This document shows positions 35,600 through 44,409 of a stretch of 64,000 nucleotides of DNA, piece after piece. Position 1 is the stretch's first letter; every line of letters begins with the position of its first letter. Source of the stretch: an uncultured Alphaproteobacteria bacterium. Its GTDB lineage: Bacteria > Pseudomonadota > Alphaproteobacteria > UBA2966. The translations under genes were made by a program, and so were the position numbers. The stretch spans positions 2,130,001 through 2,194,000 of the forward strand of contig OY282368.1 of NCBI GenBank assembly GCA_958295725.1, read 5' to 3'. The notes under the pieces are model-generated. The model searched no databases and had not been told where the DNA came from. It was given only the letters and a program-made list of their open reading frames with translations.

Positions 35600-36053
35600 G
35601 GGAGTCTCCGACGCCGTTAGGGAAGGTCTGATCAAGCTGCCTGGTTATGCGGAGGGAGTATTCCCGAGGCCCGATGGGGCTTGGGGAAGCGCCATCGAGG
35701 CTCGGAACCCCCGGTTTCGATGCCCCGGCGGCGGTTTCCGTACCGCCCGGACGGGTCGCTTCCGCCTTACGCCAGCGCCAGATGGCGCTCGCCGATCATC
35801 AGGTTGGCGAAGCCCGGCAGAAGCGCGATCCGTTGCCTGTTCTTCGCCAGCCCCCGGTAGCGCACCCTGGCGTAGCCGAAGCGCCGCTTGAGATACAGGA
35901 AGGGATGCTCGACCTTGGCACGCACCGACGCCCTGGCCCGCTCGCACGCCGGACCAGCCCGTGGGGCAGGGAGCGGGAGTTGGCGAGGCTGAGGAGTTGA
36001 GATCTCTGCTCGTGGTTCAGAACGATGGGTTCGATTGGACGACCGCGGGGCAT
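35600..36053 (-). pseudogene. Fused scraps of IS630- and IS5-family transposases
   Basis: From 36053 the frame reads MPRGRPIEPIVLNHEQRSQL then LANSRSLPHGLVRRA, the N-terminus of an IS630-type transposase, ending near 35943. From there a different frame continues RASVRAKVEHPFLYLKRRFG and RYRGLAKNRQRIALLPGFANLM to 35767, the C-terminus of an IS5-type transposase. The two families cannot come from one gene: two broken elements have been joined. GGAAGGTCTGATCAAGCTGC near 35620 looks like the end of an IS5-type element. Nothing here should be functional. Confidence 0.7.
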
Positions 36054-36112
36054 GGCCAGACTCCTGATGGGAAACCAGCCACAAATATACCAGTTACTTC
36101 TGGGCCATAATA

Positions 36113-37030
36113 CTAGTTGTTGTTTTGAGCTTGTTGTCTTTCGTATTCGAGTATGGGGCGAAGGGTCTCATCTTGATCAGTTTGATTTTTTTTAACAAGA
36201 TCCAGAATTTCATATAGAACTTCATAATACTCTGGGCAGTTGTTTTCGTTCAGGTCCTGGCAGGATTCCTGGTTGAGGATGCTGAGCCTTTTTTGCTCTA
36301 AAGGCTTAAGAGCCTCGGCCAAGTCCGCATAGAGCCGGCAACCCTCTGTAATGCTGTTATAATAAATGGGGTTGAAGTATTGTTTGCGGGGGAGGTGTTG
36401 GCATTCTCTTCCATGCTCAAGCATTTTATCCAGGCTGTCCAAGGTGTAGGGGTTGTATTCCGGGTAGGTATTTTCATTTCTGTCCCCCTCATAGCCTGGG
36501 GACTGCAAGAGCCGCCGATTATGTGTTCCAAGAACGCCATTCATGAACTTGTTACTATATAAAAATGACAATGAATAACTGGCGTTTAGCTCCATTTGAT
36601 CTACGACTTCATAGTATCTTTGCAAATTGTCGTGGGCGTCAGGGTAGCGGGGGTCCAAGTTGATCAAAAAGAGGACTTTATAGTAATCCTCAATGACTTT
36701 ATTTATATTATCTACATCTAACTGGCCATCAAATTTCCCGTCGGTTTCAGTATATAGGGCGATCATAAAAGCGGCGGGGACCCATTCATGCTGATTCACA
36801 AGACGATGCATGTATCTTAAGGCCTCAAAGTCGTTTTCCCCTTTTACCAAAAGACAGCGGGCATAGAAATACTCGTAATCCTTATCGTCCGGCTCCATAT
36901 TATAGTTTTTTTCTGCTTTCTCGTAATCAGTACAGTGAAGATACCCCCGTATATATTCGGTGGCAAAGCCTTGAGAGCCTGAAGCCAGAAGGGCGGAGAC
37001 GAGAACGGCTTTCATGAACGTCCTGAACAT
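36113..37030 (-). CDS. A+T-rich secreted protein of unknown function
   Basis: 305 residues with a signal peptide (MFRTFMKAVLVSALLASGS, cleavage near GFATEYI). The rest is acidic, rich in Tyr, Asn and Asp, with helix-pair spacing like TPR/Sel1 (YEYFYARCLLVKGENDFEAL, WVPAAFMIALYTETDGKFD) but no clear family. Hand-counted lines are 28-45% G+C against about two thirds elsewhere, and codons such as TTA, ATA and AAT abound: a recent arrival from an A+T-rich genome. AGGAGG lies seven bases before ATG. It sits between transposase scraps and an intact insertion sequence. Confidence 0.7.
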   Translation of the reverse strand: MFRTFMKAVLVSALLASGSQGFATEYIRGYLHCTDYEKAEKNYNMEPDDKDYEYFYARCLLVKGENDFEALRYMHRLVNQHEWVPAAFMIALYTETDGKFDGQLDVDNINKVIEDYYKVLFLINLDPRYPDAHDNLQRYYEVVDQMELNASYSLSFLYSNKFMNGVLGTHNRRLLQSPGYEGDRNENTYPEYNPYTLDSLDKMLEHGRECQHLPRKQYFNPIYYNSITEGCRLYADLAEALKPLEQKRLSILNQESCQDLNENNCPEYYEVLYEILDLVKKNQTDQDETLRPILEYERQQAQNNN

Positions 37031-37173
37031 CGGTTCCTCCTCGGGAGATGTCGCGGAGCCTCCCGGGCCGCGCCGCGCCGCCGGGACGGTTCTCCCGTTC
37101 CACGAGGAAAAGGATACGCCGGGCCGCGTCCGCGCGCAACGTCACAATGTTCTCGTGTCGTTAACAGAGGATA

Positions 37174-37192
37174 TGACCGGATTATGTACCAA
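37174..37192 (+). repeat. Left terminal inverted repeat of the ISNCY-type element
   Basis: 19 bases, perfect reverse complement of 38522-38540. Confidence 0.85.
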
Positions 37193-37238
37193 CTGATCTG
37201 TCCGGTTTTAGAACGTATTCAGGCCAAGGAGGGACTGG

Positions 37239-38414
37239 ATGCGTCGGACGGAGCAGCGACAGGGACTGAGATTGATGAAGTTCGAGGAGGTTTACGGTCG
37301 CACCCATCGGGGTGTGTTGAGCCAAGGCGAGGCGGCGGAGGTTCTGGGTGTTTCGGAACGGACCTTCCGGCGCTGGCGCGACCGCTACGAGGCGGAGGGG
37401 GCGGAGGGGTTGTACGACCGCCGTCTGGGCCGGGTCTCGGCGCGCCGCGCCGGCGTGGACGAGGTGGCGCGGGTTCTGGCGTTGTTCGACACCCGCTACT
37501 GGGACTTCAACGCCAAGCATTTTCACGAGAAGCTGGTCACCGCGCACGGCATCAAGCGCAGCTACAACTGGGTTCGGCTGACCTTGCAGGCTCATGGCCG
37601 CAGGCGCGCGGCGCCCCGGCGCGGCGCCCACCGGCGCAAGCGGCCGCGCCGGGCACTGCCCGGCATGATGCTGCATCAGGACGGCTCGCGCCATGAGTGG
37701 GCACCCGGTCGGGAGTGGGACCTGATCGTCACCCTGGACGACGCCACCAGCGAGGTCTACTCGGCCTTCTTCGTCACCGAGGAGGGCACCATGTCGAGCT
37801 TCCGGGCGCTCCGCGAGGTGATCCGCGAGCGCGGACTGTTCTGTTCGCTCTACACCGACCGCGGCAGCCACTACTGGCGCACCCCCGAGGCCGGCGGCAA
37901 GGTGGACAAGGACACTCCGACCCAGGTCGGTCGCGCGCTTCACCAACTCGGCATCGAGCACATCGCCGCCTACTCGCCCGAGGCCAGGGGGCGCTCGGAG
38001 CGCATGTTCGCCACCGTGCAGAAGCGCCTGCCCCAGGAACTCAGGCTCGCCGGCATCACCGACATGGCCGAGGCCAACCGCTTCCTCGAGGAGGTCTACC
38101 TGCCGGACCACAACAGACGCTTCGCGACCCCGCCCGAGGCCGAGGGTTCGGCCTTCGTGCCCTTCGCCGGCGCCTTGGAAGACATCCTCTGCGTCCAGGA
38201 GGACCGCACCGTGTCAGGCGACAACACCGTGCGCTACAAGGGACGCAGCCTGCAGATCCCCGCCGGGCGACATCGCCACCACTACGTCAAGGTCAAGGTC
38301 CGGGTGCACGAGTACCCCGACGACACCCTCGCCGTCTTCCACGGACCCAGGCGCCTCGCTCACTACCAAGCCGACGGAACCCCGCTCGAAACCCAAACCC
38401 GCAAGGCCGCGTGA
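37239..38414 (+). CDS. ISNCY-family DDE transposase
   Basis: 391 residues. An N-terminal helix-turn-helix (LSQGEAAEVLGVSERTFRRWRDRYEAEGAEGLYDRRLGR) precedes an rve-type DDE catalytic core: the acidic residues are placed in LIVTLDDATSEVYSAFF, SLYTDRGSHYW and the glutamate in YSPEARGRSERMF. A C-terminal beta-domain (TVRYKGRSLQIPAG) is typical of the ISNCY group. Intact, so the element may be mobile. ATG at 37239; a second ATG at 37275 (MKFEEVYG) is possible. Confidence 0.92.
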   Translation: MRRTEQRQGLRLMKFEEVYGRTHRGVLSQGEAAEVLGVSERTFRRWRDRYEAEGAEGLYDRRLGRVSARRAGVDEVARVLALFDTRYWDFNAKHFHEKLVTAHGIKRSYNWVRLTLQAHGRRRAAPRRGAHRRKRPRRALPGMMLHQDGSRHEWAPGREWDLIVTLDDATSEVYSAFFVTEEGTMSSFRALREVIRERGLFCSLYTDRGSHYWRTPEAGGKVDKDTPTQVGRALHQLGIEHIAAYSPEARGRSERMFATVQKRLPQELRLAGITDMAEANRFLEEVYLPDHNRRFATPPEAEGSAFVPFAGALEDILCVQEDRTVSGDNTVRYKGRSLQIPAGRHRHHYVKVKVRVHEYPDDTLAVFHGPRRLAHYQADGTPLETQTRKAA

Positions 38415-38521
38415 CCCGCTTCGACGCAACCCGCCGGCGCCCTGTGGACAAGTGGACAGCCGCCCCGCGCCTGACCACTTCCCCACAGGGCCAACAACCC
38501 CAACAGAAGCGGTCAATCCAT

Positions 38522-38540
38522 TTGGTACATAATCCGGTCA
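38522..38540 (-). repeat. Right terminal inverted repeat of the ISNCY-type element
   Basis: 19 bases, perfect partner of 37174-37192. Confidence 0.85.
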
Positions 38541-38546
38541 ACTCAA

Positions 38547-38584
38547 AATGTTCTCGACACGTCACAATGTTCTCGACACGTCAT
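38547..38584. repeat. 19-bp direct repeat, two tandem copies
   Basis: AATGTTCTCGACACGTCA plus one base occurs at 38547 and 38566, head to tail. A related single copy, CACAATGTTCTCGTGTCG, stands on the other side of the IS at 37143. Probably the ends of another, now lost, mobile element. Confidence 0.7.
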
Positions 38585-38736
38585 GGGGCTCTCCTTCACG
38601 CTGTCCGTTCGACACCAACGGCGTCGGAGACCCCCGCCCTTCTTTCAAGGGCCGCGTCTCACATCTGTCCGAACGAGGTCACCGATGGCCGACAGGGACC
38701 TCCGCGCCGCCCTCCGGATCCGCAGGCGCTCGACGT

Positions 38737-38822
38737 TCAGGCGTCCACCGGCTCGCCGTAGCCTCCGCCGCCGGCGGTCGAGAGGACGATCTTCTCGCCC
38801 CTCTTCAGGCGGTAGTGCCCGC
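38737..38822 (-). pseudogene. Hydantoinase B / N-methylhydantoinase, last 27 codons
   Basis: The minus frame reads HYRLKRGEKIVLSTAGGGGY followed by GEPVDA and a stop, the glycine-rich end of HyuB-type hydantoinases. Everything upstream is replaced by the ankyrin-type fragment in another frame, so this is a 3' remnant only. Confidence 0.6.
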
Positions 38823-38948
38823 GGCCCTCACTTCGGAAGCAGTCCCGCCCCTCGCCGCCACGAACAGATCGTCCGTCGGGTCGGCGTAAACGGGAGCGGC
38901 CGCGGCCAGAGCCAAGGCGAATGTCAGGGCAGTGCGGATGGCCAGCAT
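38823..38948 (-). pseudogene. Ankyrin-repeat secreted protein, N-terminal remnant
   Basis: ATG 38948 opens MLAIRTALTFALALAAAAPV with a signal peptide, then ADPTDDLFVAARGGTASEVRAA, the way exported ankyrin-repeat proteins begin. It breaks off at the first repeat (expected LxxGADPN) exactly where the hydantoinase remnant starts, so a deletion has joined two unrelated genes. Confidence 0.55.
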
Positions 38949-38999
38949 GGCGGTTCCTTCCGGTTCGGGTTGCAGGGGGTTCACCTTAGCCTGCATCTA

Positions 39000-39615
39000 C
39001 CGATTACGCCGGTTCATGCGCCTGTGGCGGGCAGGCTCCCGACAGGTCAGTAAAGAGAATGTTCGGATACGCGCGGCGGCGACCCAATCATCAAGAAAGC
39101 CGAAGAGAACCGTCGGTCGGAATGGCAGACGGTCCTGTTGGGGAACGGCGCAGTCGATGGCGCGGAGCCGCGCGAGCGAAATCTGGCGCTGGCCGTTGTT
39201 CTGCATTTTGCCTGATCGAGACCATGGCAACCTGCCCTTTCCGTTGTAGACGACTTCGAGGGAGCGGTCCCGGTCCAGGCAACAGACGAGGAGATGGTCC
39301 GGTTCTGCCCGTAGCGCCACGCCGCGCGCGCCCTGGGTGAACTTGATCCGACCCTTCGGCCGTCGCCAGTAATGGCGTCGTGATCGGGGGTGGAGGCCGG
39401 CAGGAGCTCAAGGCCGAACATTCGGGCGGCGATTACCCGCCGATGCTGCCCATCAGGTGCCCGTCTGGCGTGAACTTGCGGCCGGGAAACAGCAGTTCCA
39501 GGCGATCGACGATGGGATAGAGCGAGGCGAGCAACCCACCAACCTCTGTCCAGTGGCCGGGGTTGGCCGCGATTTCCGAGGGTGCGGTGCGCAGGGAAGC
39601 GTCGGTACGGGACAC
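39000..39615 (-). pseudogene. Frameshifted DUF6998-like hypothetical gene
   Basis: Three pieces in different frames join into one familiar small protein: LASLYPIVDRLELLFPGRKF and TPDGHLMGSIG (ending 39433), VIAARMFGLELLPASTPDHD then AITGDGRRV (about 39435-39355), and ALRAEPDHLLVCCLDRDRSL, EVVYNGKGRLPW, NGQRQISLARLRAID (about 39345-39110). At least two frameshifts separate them. The family label is from memory. It is dead as written unless the sequence has errors. Confidence 0.6.
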
Positions 39616-39783
39616 AAGTCTACGCCTCCACGACTTCGGGTTACCTGCCCTCGCCCGAGTCATCGATTGAGGCCGGCGGCGATTCCGGGGTGATCATGGA
39701 GATATCCCGGCGGATTTCCGTTAAGCTCGCGGGGAGACGGGTTCCCTCGACCGTCATCGCCCGACCACGCGAGTCACGACACG

Positions 39784-40623
39784 TTGCCGACCCGAGCCGA
39801 GCTCCTCGATCTACTGCGCTGGCACGTCGATGCCGGTGTGGACGAGGCTGTCGGCGACGCCCCGACGGACCATTTCAAGGCGGAGCCCGACCCGGCGGCG
39901 GCGCGACGGGAGAGTGCCGCCGACCGCACGCGCGCGCCATCCGACCCATCTTCCTCCGCGTCGCCGAAGCGCGGAGCGAACGTCCCGCTTTCTCTGGAAA
40001 GCCCGGCGGCGGCGAAGGGAAGCGCGGACCTTCTCGCGAACGAGGCCTCGACGCTCGCGGAACTCAGGGACGCCATGGGGCGGTTCGAGGGCTGCTCGCT
40101 CAAACACACGGCCATGAACCTGGTGTTCGGCGACGGCAATCCCGACGCGGACGTGATGTTCATCGGCGAGGCGCCGGGGGCCGACGAGGACCGCGAGGGC
40201 CTGCCCTTCGTCGGGGTCAGCGGGCGACTCCTCGACAGGATGATCGCGGCGATCGGACTGGACAGGACATCGGCCTACATCACGAACATTCTGCCGTGGC
40301 GCCCGCCGGGAAACAGGAAGCCGACGACGAACGAAGTCACCGTCTGCCTGCCGTTCATCCGGCGTCATATCGCTCTGGTGGCGCCGCGGGTCCTGGTCCT
40401 GGTCGGGGGCACATCCACCAGCGCCCTCCTGGACCGGCCGGAAGGGATCACGAGGCTGCGGGGCCGGTGGCTCATCTACCGCGACGACGACTCGGGCGGC
40501 GAGTTCGAGATCCCGTGCATGCCCATCTACCATCCCGCCTATCTGCTGCGGCAGGCGGCGCTCAAGCGGGACGCCTGGCGCGACCTCCTGGCGATACAGG
40601 AACGCCTCCGGTCCATGGAGTGA
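39784..40623 (+). CDS. Uracil-DNA glycosylase, family 4-like
   Basis: 279 residues of the UDG/SPO1-polymerase-related family that removes uracil from DNA. The catalytic motif GEAPGADEDREGLPFVGVSG lies at about 129-148, ITNILPWRPPGNRKPT follows and the C-terminal HPAYLLRQ loop carries the active-site histidine. The N-terminal LLRWHVDAGVDEAVGD and variable linker are typical of alphaproteobacterial members. Of the cluster cysteines I can place one in EGCSLK and one in TVCLPFI. TTG at 39784 is the only start that keeps the conserved N-terminus. First gene of a run with the transglycosylase and moaB. Confidence 0.92.
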   Translation: MPTRAELLDLLRWHVDAGVDEAVGDAPTDHFKAEPDPAAARRESAADRTRAPSDPSSSASPKRGANVPLSLESPAAAKGSADLLANEASTLAELRDAMGRFEGCSLKHTAMNLVFGDGNPDADVMFIGEAPGADEDREGLPFVGVSGRLLDRMIAAIGLDRTSAYITNILPWRPPGNRKPTTNEVTVCLPFIRRHIALVAPRVLVLVGGTSTSALLDRPEGITRLRGRWLIYRDDDSGGEFEIPCMPIYHPAYLLRQAALKRDAWRDLLAIQERLRSME

Positions 40624-40706
40624 CGACGACGCCGGAGACGGTTCGCGCGGCCACGCGCCGCGCCCGCCGGCTTGCCGGGAGTCGCCGCATCCGCTATGAA
40701 GCCGGC

Positions 40707-42527
40707 ATGTCGAGAGTGGTCCTTTACGCGTCCCTGTTCGTCACGACCCAAATCGTCGCTCCGGTCGCCTCGGCGACCGTCGAGGATGCGGATCCGTTCG
40801 TCACGGAGGCGGCGGCGGACACGTTCGATACCGGAATCCTCGGCCCGAAAGACGCCGCCCGCTATCGACGCATCTTCGAGCTTCAGAAAGACGGCGACTG
40901 GAAAGCGGCGGACAGGGAAATCGCCAGGCTCGACGACCGCCTCCTGATGGGCCATGTGCTCTATCAGCGGTACATGCATCCCACGAAATACCGCTCCGGG
41001 TTCAAGGAGCTCTCGGCCTGGATGAAGCGATACGCCGATCATCCGGGCGCCCGCCGCGTCTATCGCCTGGCGCGCAAACGGCAACCCGCGCACGCCCGGG
41101 CGCCGGGACGACCCGTGCGGCCGAACGGCGGCACGGCGGCGGAGGCCGGAGCCGCCGATACCGGGGAATACCTCTCGCCGCGCAAGAGGAACGCCGCGGC
41201 ACGCCGCGAGGCGCGGCGTCTCCAGGCACACATCCGGAGCCACATCCGCAGCGGCCGGCTGGCGACGGCGGTCAAGCATCTCAAGAGCCGCGCGTACCGC
41301 GATCTCCTCGACGAAACGGAAGTCGCCATCCTCCAGGCCGGCATCGCCGGGGGATACTTCCGTCACGGCCACGACGAGAGTGCGTCCGCCCTGGCCTCGG
41401 AGAGCGCCGGGCGGGCACGGACCTACGAGCCGACGGTCGACAGGTACGCGGGCCTGTCGGCCTGGCGCCTGGGCCGGCGAACCGATGCGGCCGTCCATTT
41501 CGGCGCCCTCGCCGAATCCCGGACGGCGTCCGAGAGAGAGATCGCGTTCGGCGCGTTCTGGGCTGCGCGGGCACATCTCGCAAGCCGAAGTCCGGAGCGC
41601 GCGACACGCTATCTGCGCATCGCCGCCGAGCGCCCCCGCACCTTCTACGGACAGCTCGCGCGCCGGCTCCTGGACGAGCGCGGAACCTTGACCTGGGACG
41701 CTCCGGTCCTGTCTCCCGCGGATTACGACGAGCTGAAGGACAGCGCCCATGTGCGGCGGGCCGTGGCCTTGCGGCAGGCCGGCCGGCTCTATTGGGCCGA
41801 GCGCGAGCTGCGCGCCGCGTTCATCGGGGCGCCGGCCGACGCCCGCGAGGCCATGCTGGCGCTCGCGGTCCGGCTGAAGCTGCCGGGCGCGGAGGTGCAT
41901 CTGGCCCGGGCCATTCTGACGTCCGGCGGCGACGCCTACGACGGCGCGCTGTTTCCCCTGCCGCCGTGGGAGCCGGAGAGCGGTTTCAAGATCGATCGCG
42001 CCGTCCTGTTCGCCCTGATGCGGCAGGAGTCCGGATTCAACAGCCGGGCGCAGAGCGGCGCCGGGGCCCGGGGGCTGATGCAACTGATGCCGCGGACGGC
42101 CAGTTTCATCGCCCGCGACCGGAGCCTTCGCGGACGCAACAAGCGGAAGTTGTTCACGCCGGAATACAACGTCCATCTCGGCCAGAAATATCTTCTGCAC
42201 CTCATGACCGAACACGAATTCCTGGACAACCTCGTGCTCGTGATCGCGGCCTACAACGGCGGGCCGGGCAACATCAGGAAGTGGCAACGCCGGATCGGGA
42301 AATCGGACGATCCGCTGATGTTCATCGAGAGCCTGCCCTCGCGCGAAACCCGGGGGTTCGTGCGGCGCGTGTTCACGAACATCTGGCTCTACCGCGCCCG
42401 GCTGGAACAGCCCGCCCCCTCGCTGGACGCGCTCGCGGCGGGACGCTGGCCGATCTACCGGAGCCTCGACTCGCGGATCGAGACGGCGGCCGGAGACCGG
42501 GAAACGAACGATGTCCACTGGGATTGA
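40707..42527 (+). CDS. Soluble lytic murein transglycosylase
   Basis: 606 residues. A signal sequence ([20 protein letters not shown]) exports it to the periplasm. A long alpha-helical superhelical region precedes the catalytic lysozyme-like SLT domain: [25 protein letters not shown] with catalytic Glu near 439, and [13 protein letters not shown]. It cleaves peptidoglycan between MurNAc and GlcNAc, forming 1,6-anhydro ends. ATG 40707 gives the signal peptide; upstream frame is artefact. It overlaps moaB by 17 bases. Confidence 0.93.
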   Translation: MSRVVLYASLFVTTQIVAPVASATVEDADPFVTEAAADTFDTGILGPKDAARYRRIFELQKDGDWKAADREIARLDDRLLMGHVLYQRYMHPTKYRSGFKELSAWMKRYADHPGARRVYRLARKRQPAHARAPGRPVRPNGGTAAEAGAADTGEYLSPRKRNAAARREARRLQAHIRSHIRSGRLATAVKHLKSRAYRDLLDETEVAILQAGIAGGYFRHGHDESASALASESAGRARTYEPTVDRYAGLSAWRLGRRTDAAVHFGALAESRTASEREIAFGAFWAARAHLASRSPERATRYLRIAAERPRTFYGQLARRLLDERGTLTWDAPVLSPADYDELKDSAHVRRAVALRQAGRLYWAERELRAAFIGAPADAREAMLALAVRLKLPGAEVHLARAILTSGGDAYDGALFPLPPWEPESGFKIDRAVLFALMRQESGFNSRAQSGAGARGLMQLMPRTASFIARDRSLRGRNKRKLFTPEYNVHLGQKYLLHLMTEHEFLDNLVLVIAAYNGGPGNIRKWQRRIGKSDDPLMFIESLPSRETRGFVRRVFTNIWLYRARLEQPAPSLDALAAGRWPIYRSLDSRIETAAGDRETNDVHWD

Positions 42528-43059
42528 CGAGGCCCGGCCGTTCGTCCCCGTGGGGATCGCCGTGGCGACCGTATCGGACACGCGGACCCTGGAAGACGAC
42601 AGGTCGGGAAACGTCCTGGCGGAGCGTCTCCAGGCCGCCGGGCACCGCCTGGCCGACCGGGACATCGTGAAGGACGACTTCGACGCCATCGCGGCGCGGC
42701 TTCGCGCCTGGATCGCGGACCCGGACGTCGACGTCGTCATCGCCACCGGCGGCACGGGCGTCACCGGGCGGGACGTGACCCCGGAAGCCTTTCAATCGGT
42801 CTTCGAGAAGGAGATCGCCGGCTTCGGCGAGGTCTTCCGGATGCTGTCCTACGACAAGATCGGCACGTCGACGATCCAGTCGCGGGCGACCGCGGGCGTC
42901 GCCGGCGGCACCTACCTGTTCGCCGTCCCCGGATCGCCCGGCGCGTGCAGGGACGCCTGGGACGGGATCCTGGCCTCCCAGCTCGACTACCGGCACAGAC
43001 CGTGCAACTTCGTCGAGCTGATGGACCGCCTGCTCGAGAAGGAGGCCGTCGGCGCCTGA
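42511..43059 (+). CDS. moaB: Molybdenum cofactor biosynthesis protein MoaB
   Basis: 182-residue MogA/MoaB-fold protein that adenylylates molybdopterin. [34 protein letters not shown] and [15 protein letters not shown] are the family's substrate-binding loops. It may support molybdoenzymes such as the MsrP at 19.2 kb. ATG start inside the end of the transglycosylase gene. Confidence 0.95.
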   Translation: MSTGIDEARPFVPVGIAVATVSDTRTLEDDRSGNVLAERLQAAGHRLADRDIVKDDFDAIAARLRAWIADPDVDVVIATGGTGVTGRDVTPEAFQSVFEKEIAGFGEVFRMLSYDKIGTSTIQSRATAGVAGGTYLFAVPGSPGACRDAWDGILASQLDYRHRPCNFVELMDRLLEKEAVGA

Positions 43060-43077
43060 CGCGCCGGACGCGCGGCT

Positions 43078-43704
43078 CTATCCGCCGAGCAGCCGGGGAC
43101 CGCCCAAGGAGTCCAGATCCGCGCCGGTGTCCACATCGCGCAGCGTCTCGAGCATGCCCACGCGCCAGACGGCCGGAAACGTCGCGAGGGTGTCCCTCAG
43201 GGCATGGGGACCGGACCAGCGGACGTCCCGGAACAGGCGTGGCGCCCGGCGTCCCGGAGAGGCCGGCCGCCGGGAGAACCCGACGAGCCAGTATCCGCCG
43301 TCGTGGGCGGGACCGACGACGGCGTCGTGCGTCTCCAGCGCCTCGAAGGCGGAACGGACCCGCCGCGCCGTGATCCCGGGGACGTCGCTGCCGACGATGA
43401 CGACGGGTCCGCGGGACGCGGCGTGCAGGACTCGCGCCATGCGCGAACCCAGATCCCCGGAACCCTGGGGAACGCGCGGGACCCCTCGCGGCCAGAACCG
43501 GCCACGGCGGGCGAAACCGTCGGGCGTGACGACGAGGCGCAGGTCGACGCCGCGAAGGGAGCGCAGTTCGGCGATCAGCCGGGCGGTCTCGCTCCGGTAG
43601 TAGCGCCACGCGGCATAGTCGCCCACGTCGCGAGCGAGCCGCCGCTTGACGGCGCCGATCCGGGGCGCCCGCGCGAATATCGCCACGTGGCGGGCGGGCC
43701 GCAT
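43078..43704 (-). CDS. TIGR04282-type (DUF2064) glycosyltransferase-like protein
   Basis: 208 residues with the nucleotidyl/glycosyltransferase-A start ARHVAIFARAPRIGAVKRRLARDVG, the VIVGSDVPGI strand holding the acidic metal-binding position, and VVGPAHDGGYWLVG. The family often pairs with the TIGR04283 glycosyltransferase that lies nine bases upstream here, so the two likely work together. Substrate unknown. Convergent with moaB. Confidence 0.9.
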   Translation of the reverse strand: MRPARHVAIFARAPRIGAVKRRLARDVGDYAAWRYYRSETARLIAELRSLRGVDLRLVVTPDGFARRGRFWPRGVPRVPQGSGDLGSRMARVLHAASRGPVVIVGSDVPGITARRVRSAFEALETHDAVVGPAHDGGYWLVGFSRRPASPGRRAPRLFRDVRWSGPHALRDTLATFPAVWRVGMLETLRDVDTGADLDSLGGPRLLGG

Positions 43705-43713
43705 TCCGGGACG

Positions 43714-44409
43714 CTACCCGTAGAAGCGGGCGATCGTGCCCGGCGCCACGCCCAGGGAGTAGAGCGCGAGGCAGAACAGGTTGCGTGCGCCCCGGCGGAC
43801 ATAGCCGTCCCGGCGGTAGCGCGCCGCCGACGTCACCGCCCGCGCCGGAAGGACGACGAGACGGCGCGCGCCGATGCGCCGCACCATATCGACGTCCTCC
43901 ATCAGCGGCATCGGGCGATACCCGCCGACCTCGTCGTAGAGCGTCCGCGAGATCAGCAGGCCCTGGTCCCCGTACGGCAAGGCGGCGACACGGGCGCGCA
44001 ACGCCACCAGCCGCTCCAGGACGCGGGCCGGAACGGACGGGTCGTCGAGGGCGAACGAAAAGGCGGCGGCGCGACCGGGTTCCCCCTCCCCGGCCATCAG
44101 CTCGTGGGCCGCCCGCTCCCAGCCCGCCATCAGCCGGGTGTCCGCGTGAAGAAACAGGAGCCACGGAGCGCGGGCGGCCCTGGCGCCGGCCGCGAGCTGC
44201 CGACCCCGGCCCGGCGCCCCGCGCTCGACCCGCGCCCCGGACGCCACGGCGATATCGACGGTGCGGTCCGTCGAGCCGCCGTCGCTGACGACGACGGCGC
44301 GGACGAGGCCATCCGCACGGGCGTCGGACAGGCCGCCGAGCGTCGCGCCGAGCGTCGCCGCGGCGTTCAACGTCGGGATCACGACGTCGATTTCGGGACC
44401 GTCGCGCAC
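43714..44409 (-). CDS. TIGR04283-type family 2 glycosyltransferase
   Basis: 231 residues, GT-A fold: IDVVIPTLNAAATLGATL at the start, VVSDGGSTDRTVDIA, and LLFLHADTRL with the HAD metal-binding triad; MEDVDMVRRI further on. GTG at 44409 lies inside the end of the amidotransferase gene, a 31-base overlap. Forms a cassette with the DUF2064 protein. Confidence 0.9.
   Translation of the reverse strand: MRDGPEIDVVIPTLNAAATLGATLGGLSDARADGLVRAVVVSDGGSTDRTVDIAVASGARVERGAPGRGRQLAAGARAARAPWLLFLHADTRLMAGWERAAHELMAGEGEPGRAAAFSFALDDPSVPARVLERLVALRARVAALPYGDQGLLISRTLYDEVGGYRPMPLMEDVDMVRRIGARRLVVLPARAVTSAARYRRDGYVRRGARNLFCLALYSLGVAPGTIARFYG

Larger units (their letters stand above)
37174..38540 (+). mobile_element. 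Complete ISNCY-type insertion sequence
   Basis: About 1367 bases bounded by perfect 19-base inverted repeats, TGACCGGATTATGTACCAA at 37174-37192 and its complement at 38522-38540, enclosing one intact transposase gene. No target duplication is visible directly outside. Both outer flanks carry the 15-mer GTCACAATGTTCTCG (37141, 38561), so it may lie in or next to another element. Confidence 0.85.

Noticed and set aside
39582-42527. 981-residue transglycosylase
   Set aside because: Upstream part is a shifted reading of the uracil-DNA glycosylase; a signal peptide marks the true start at 40707.
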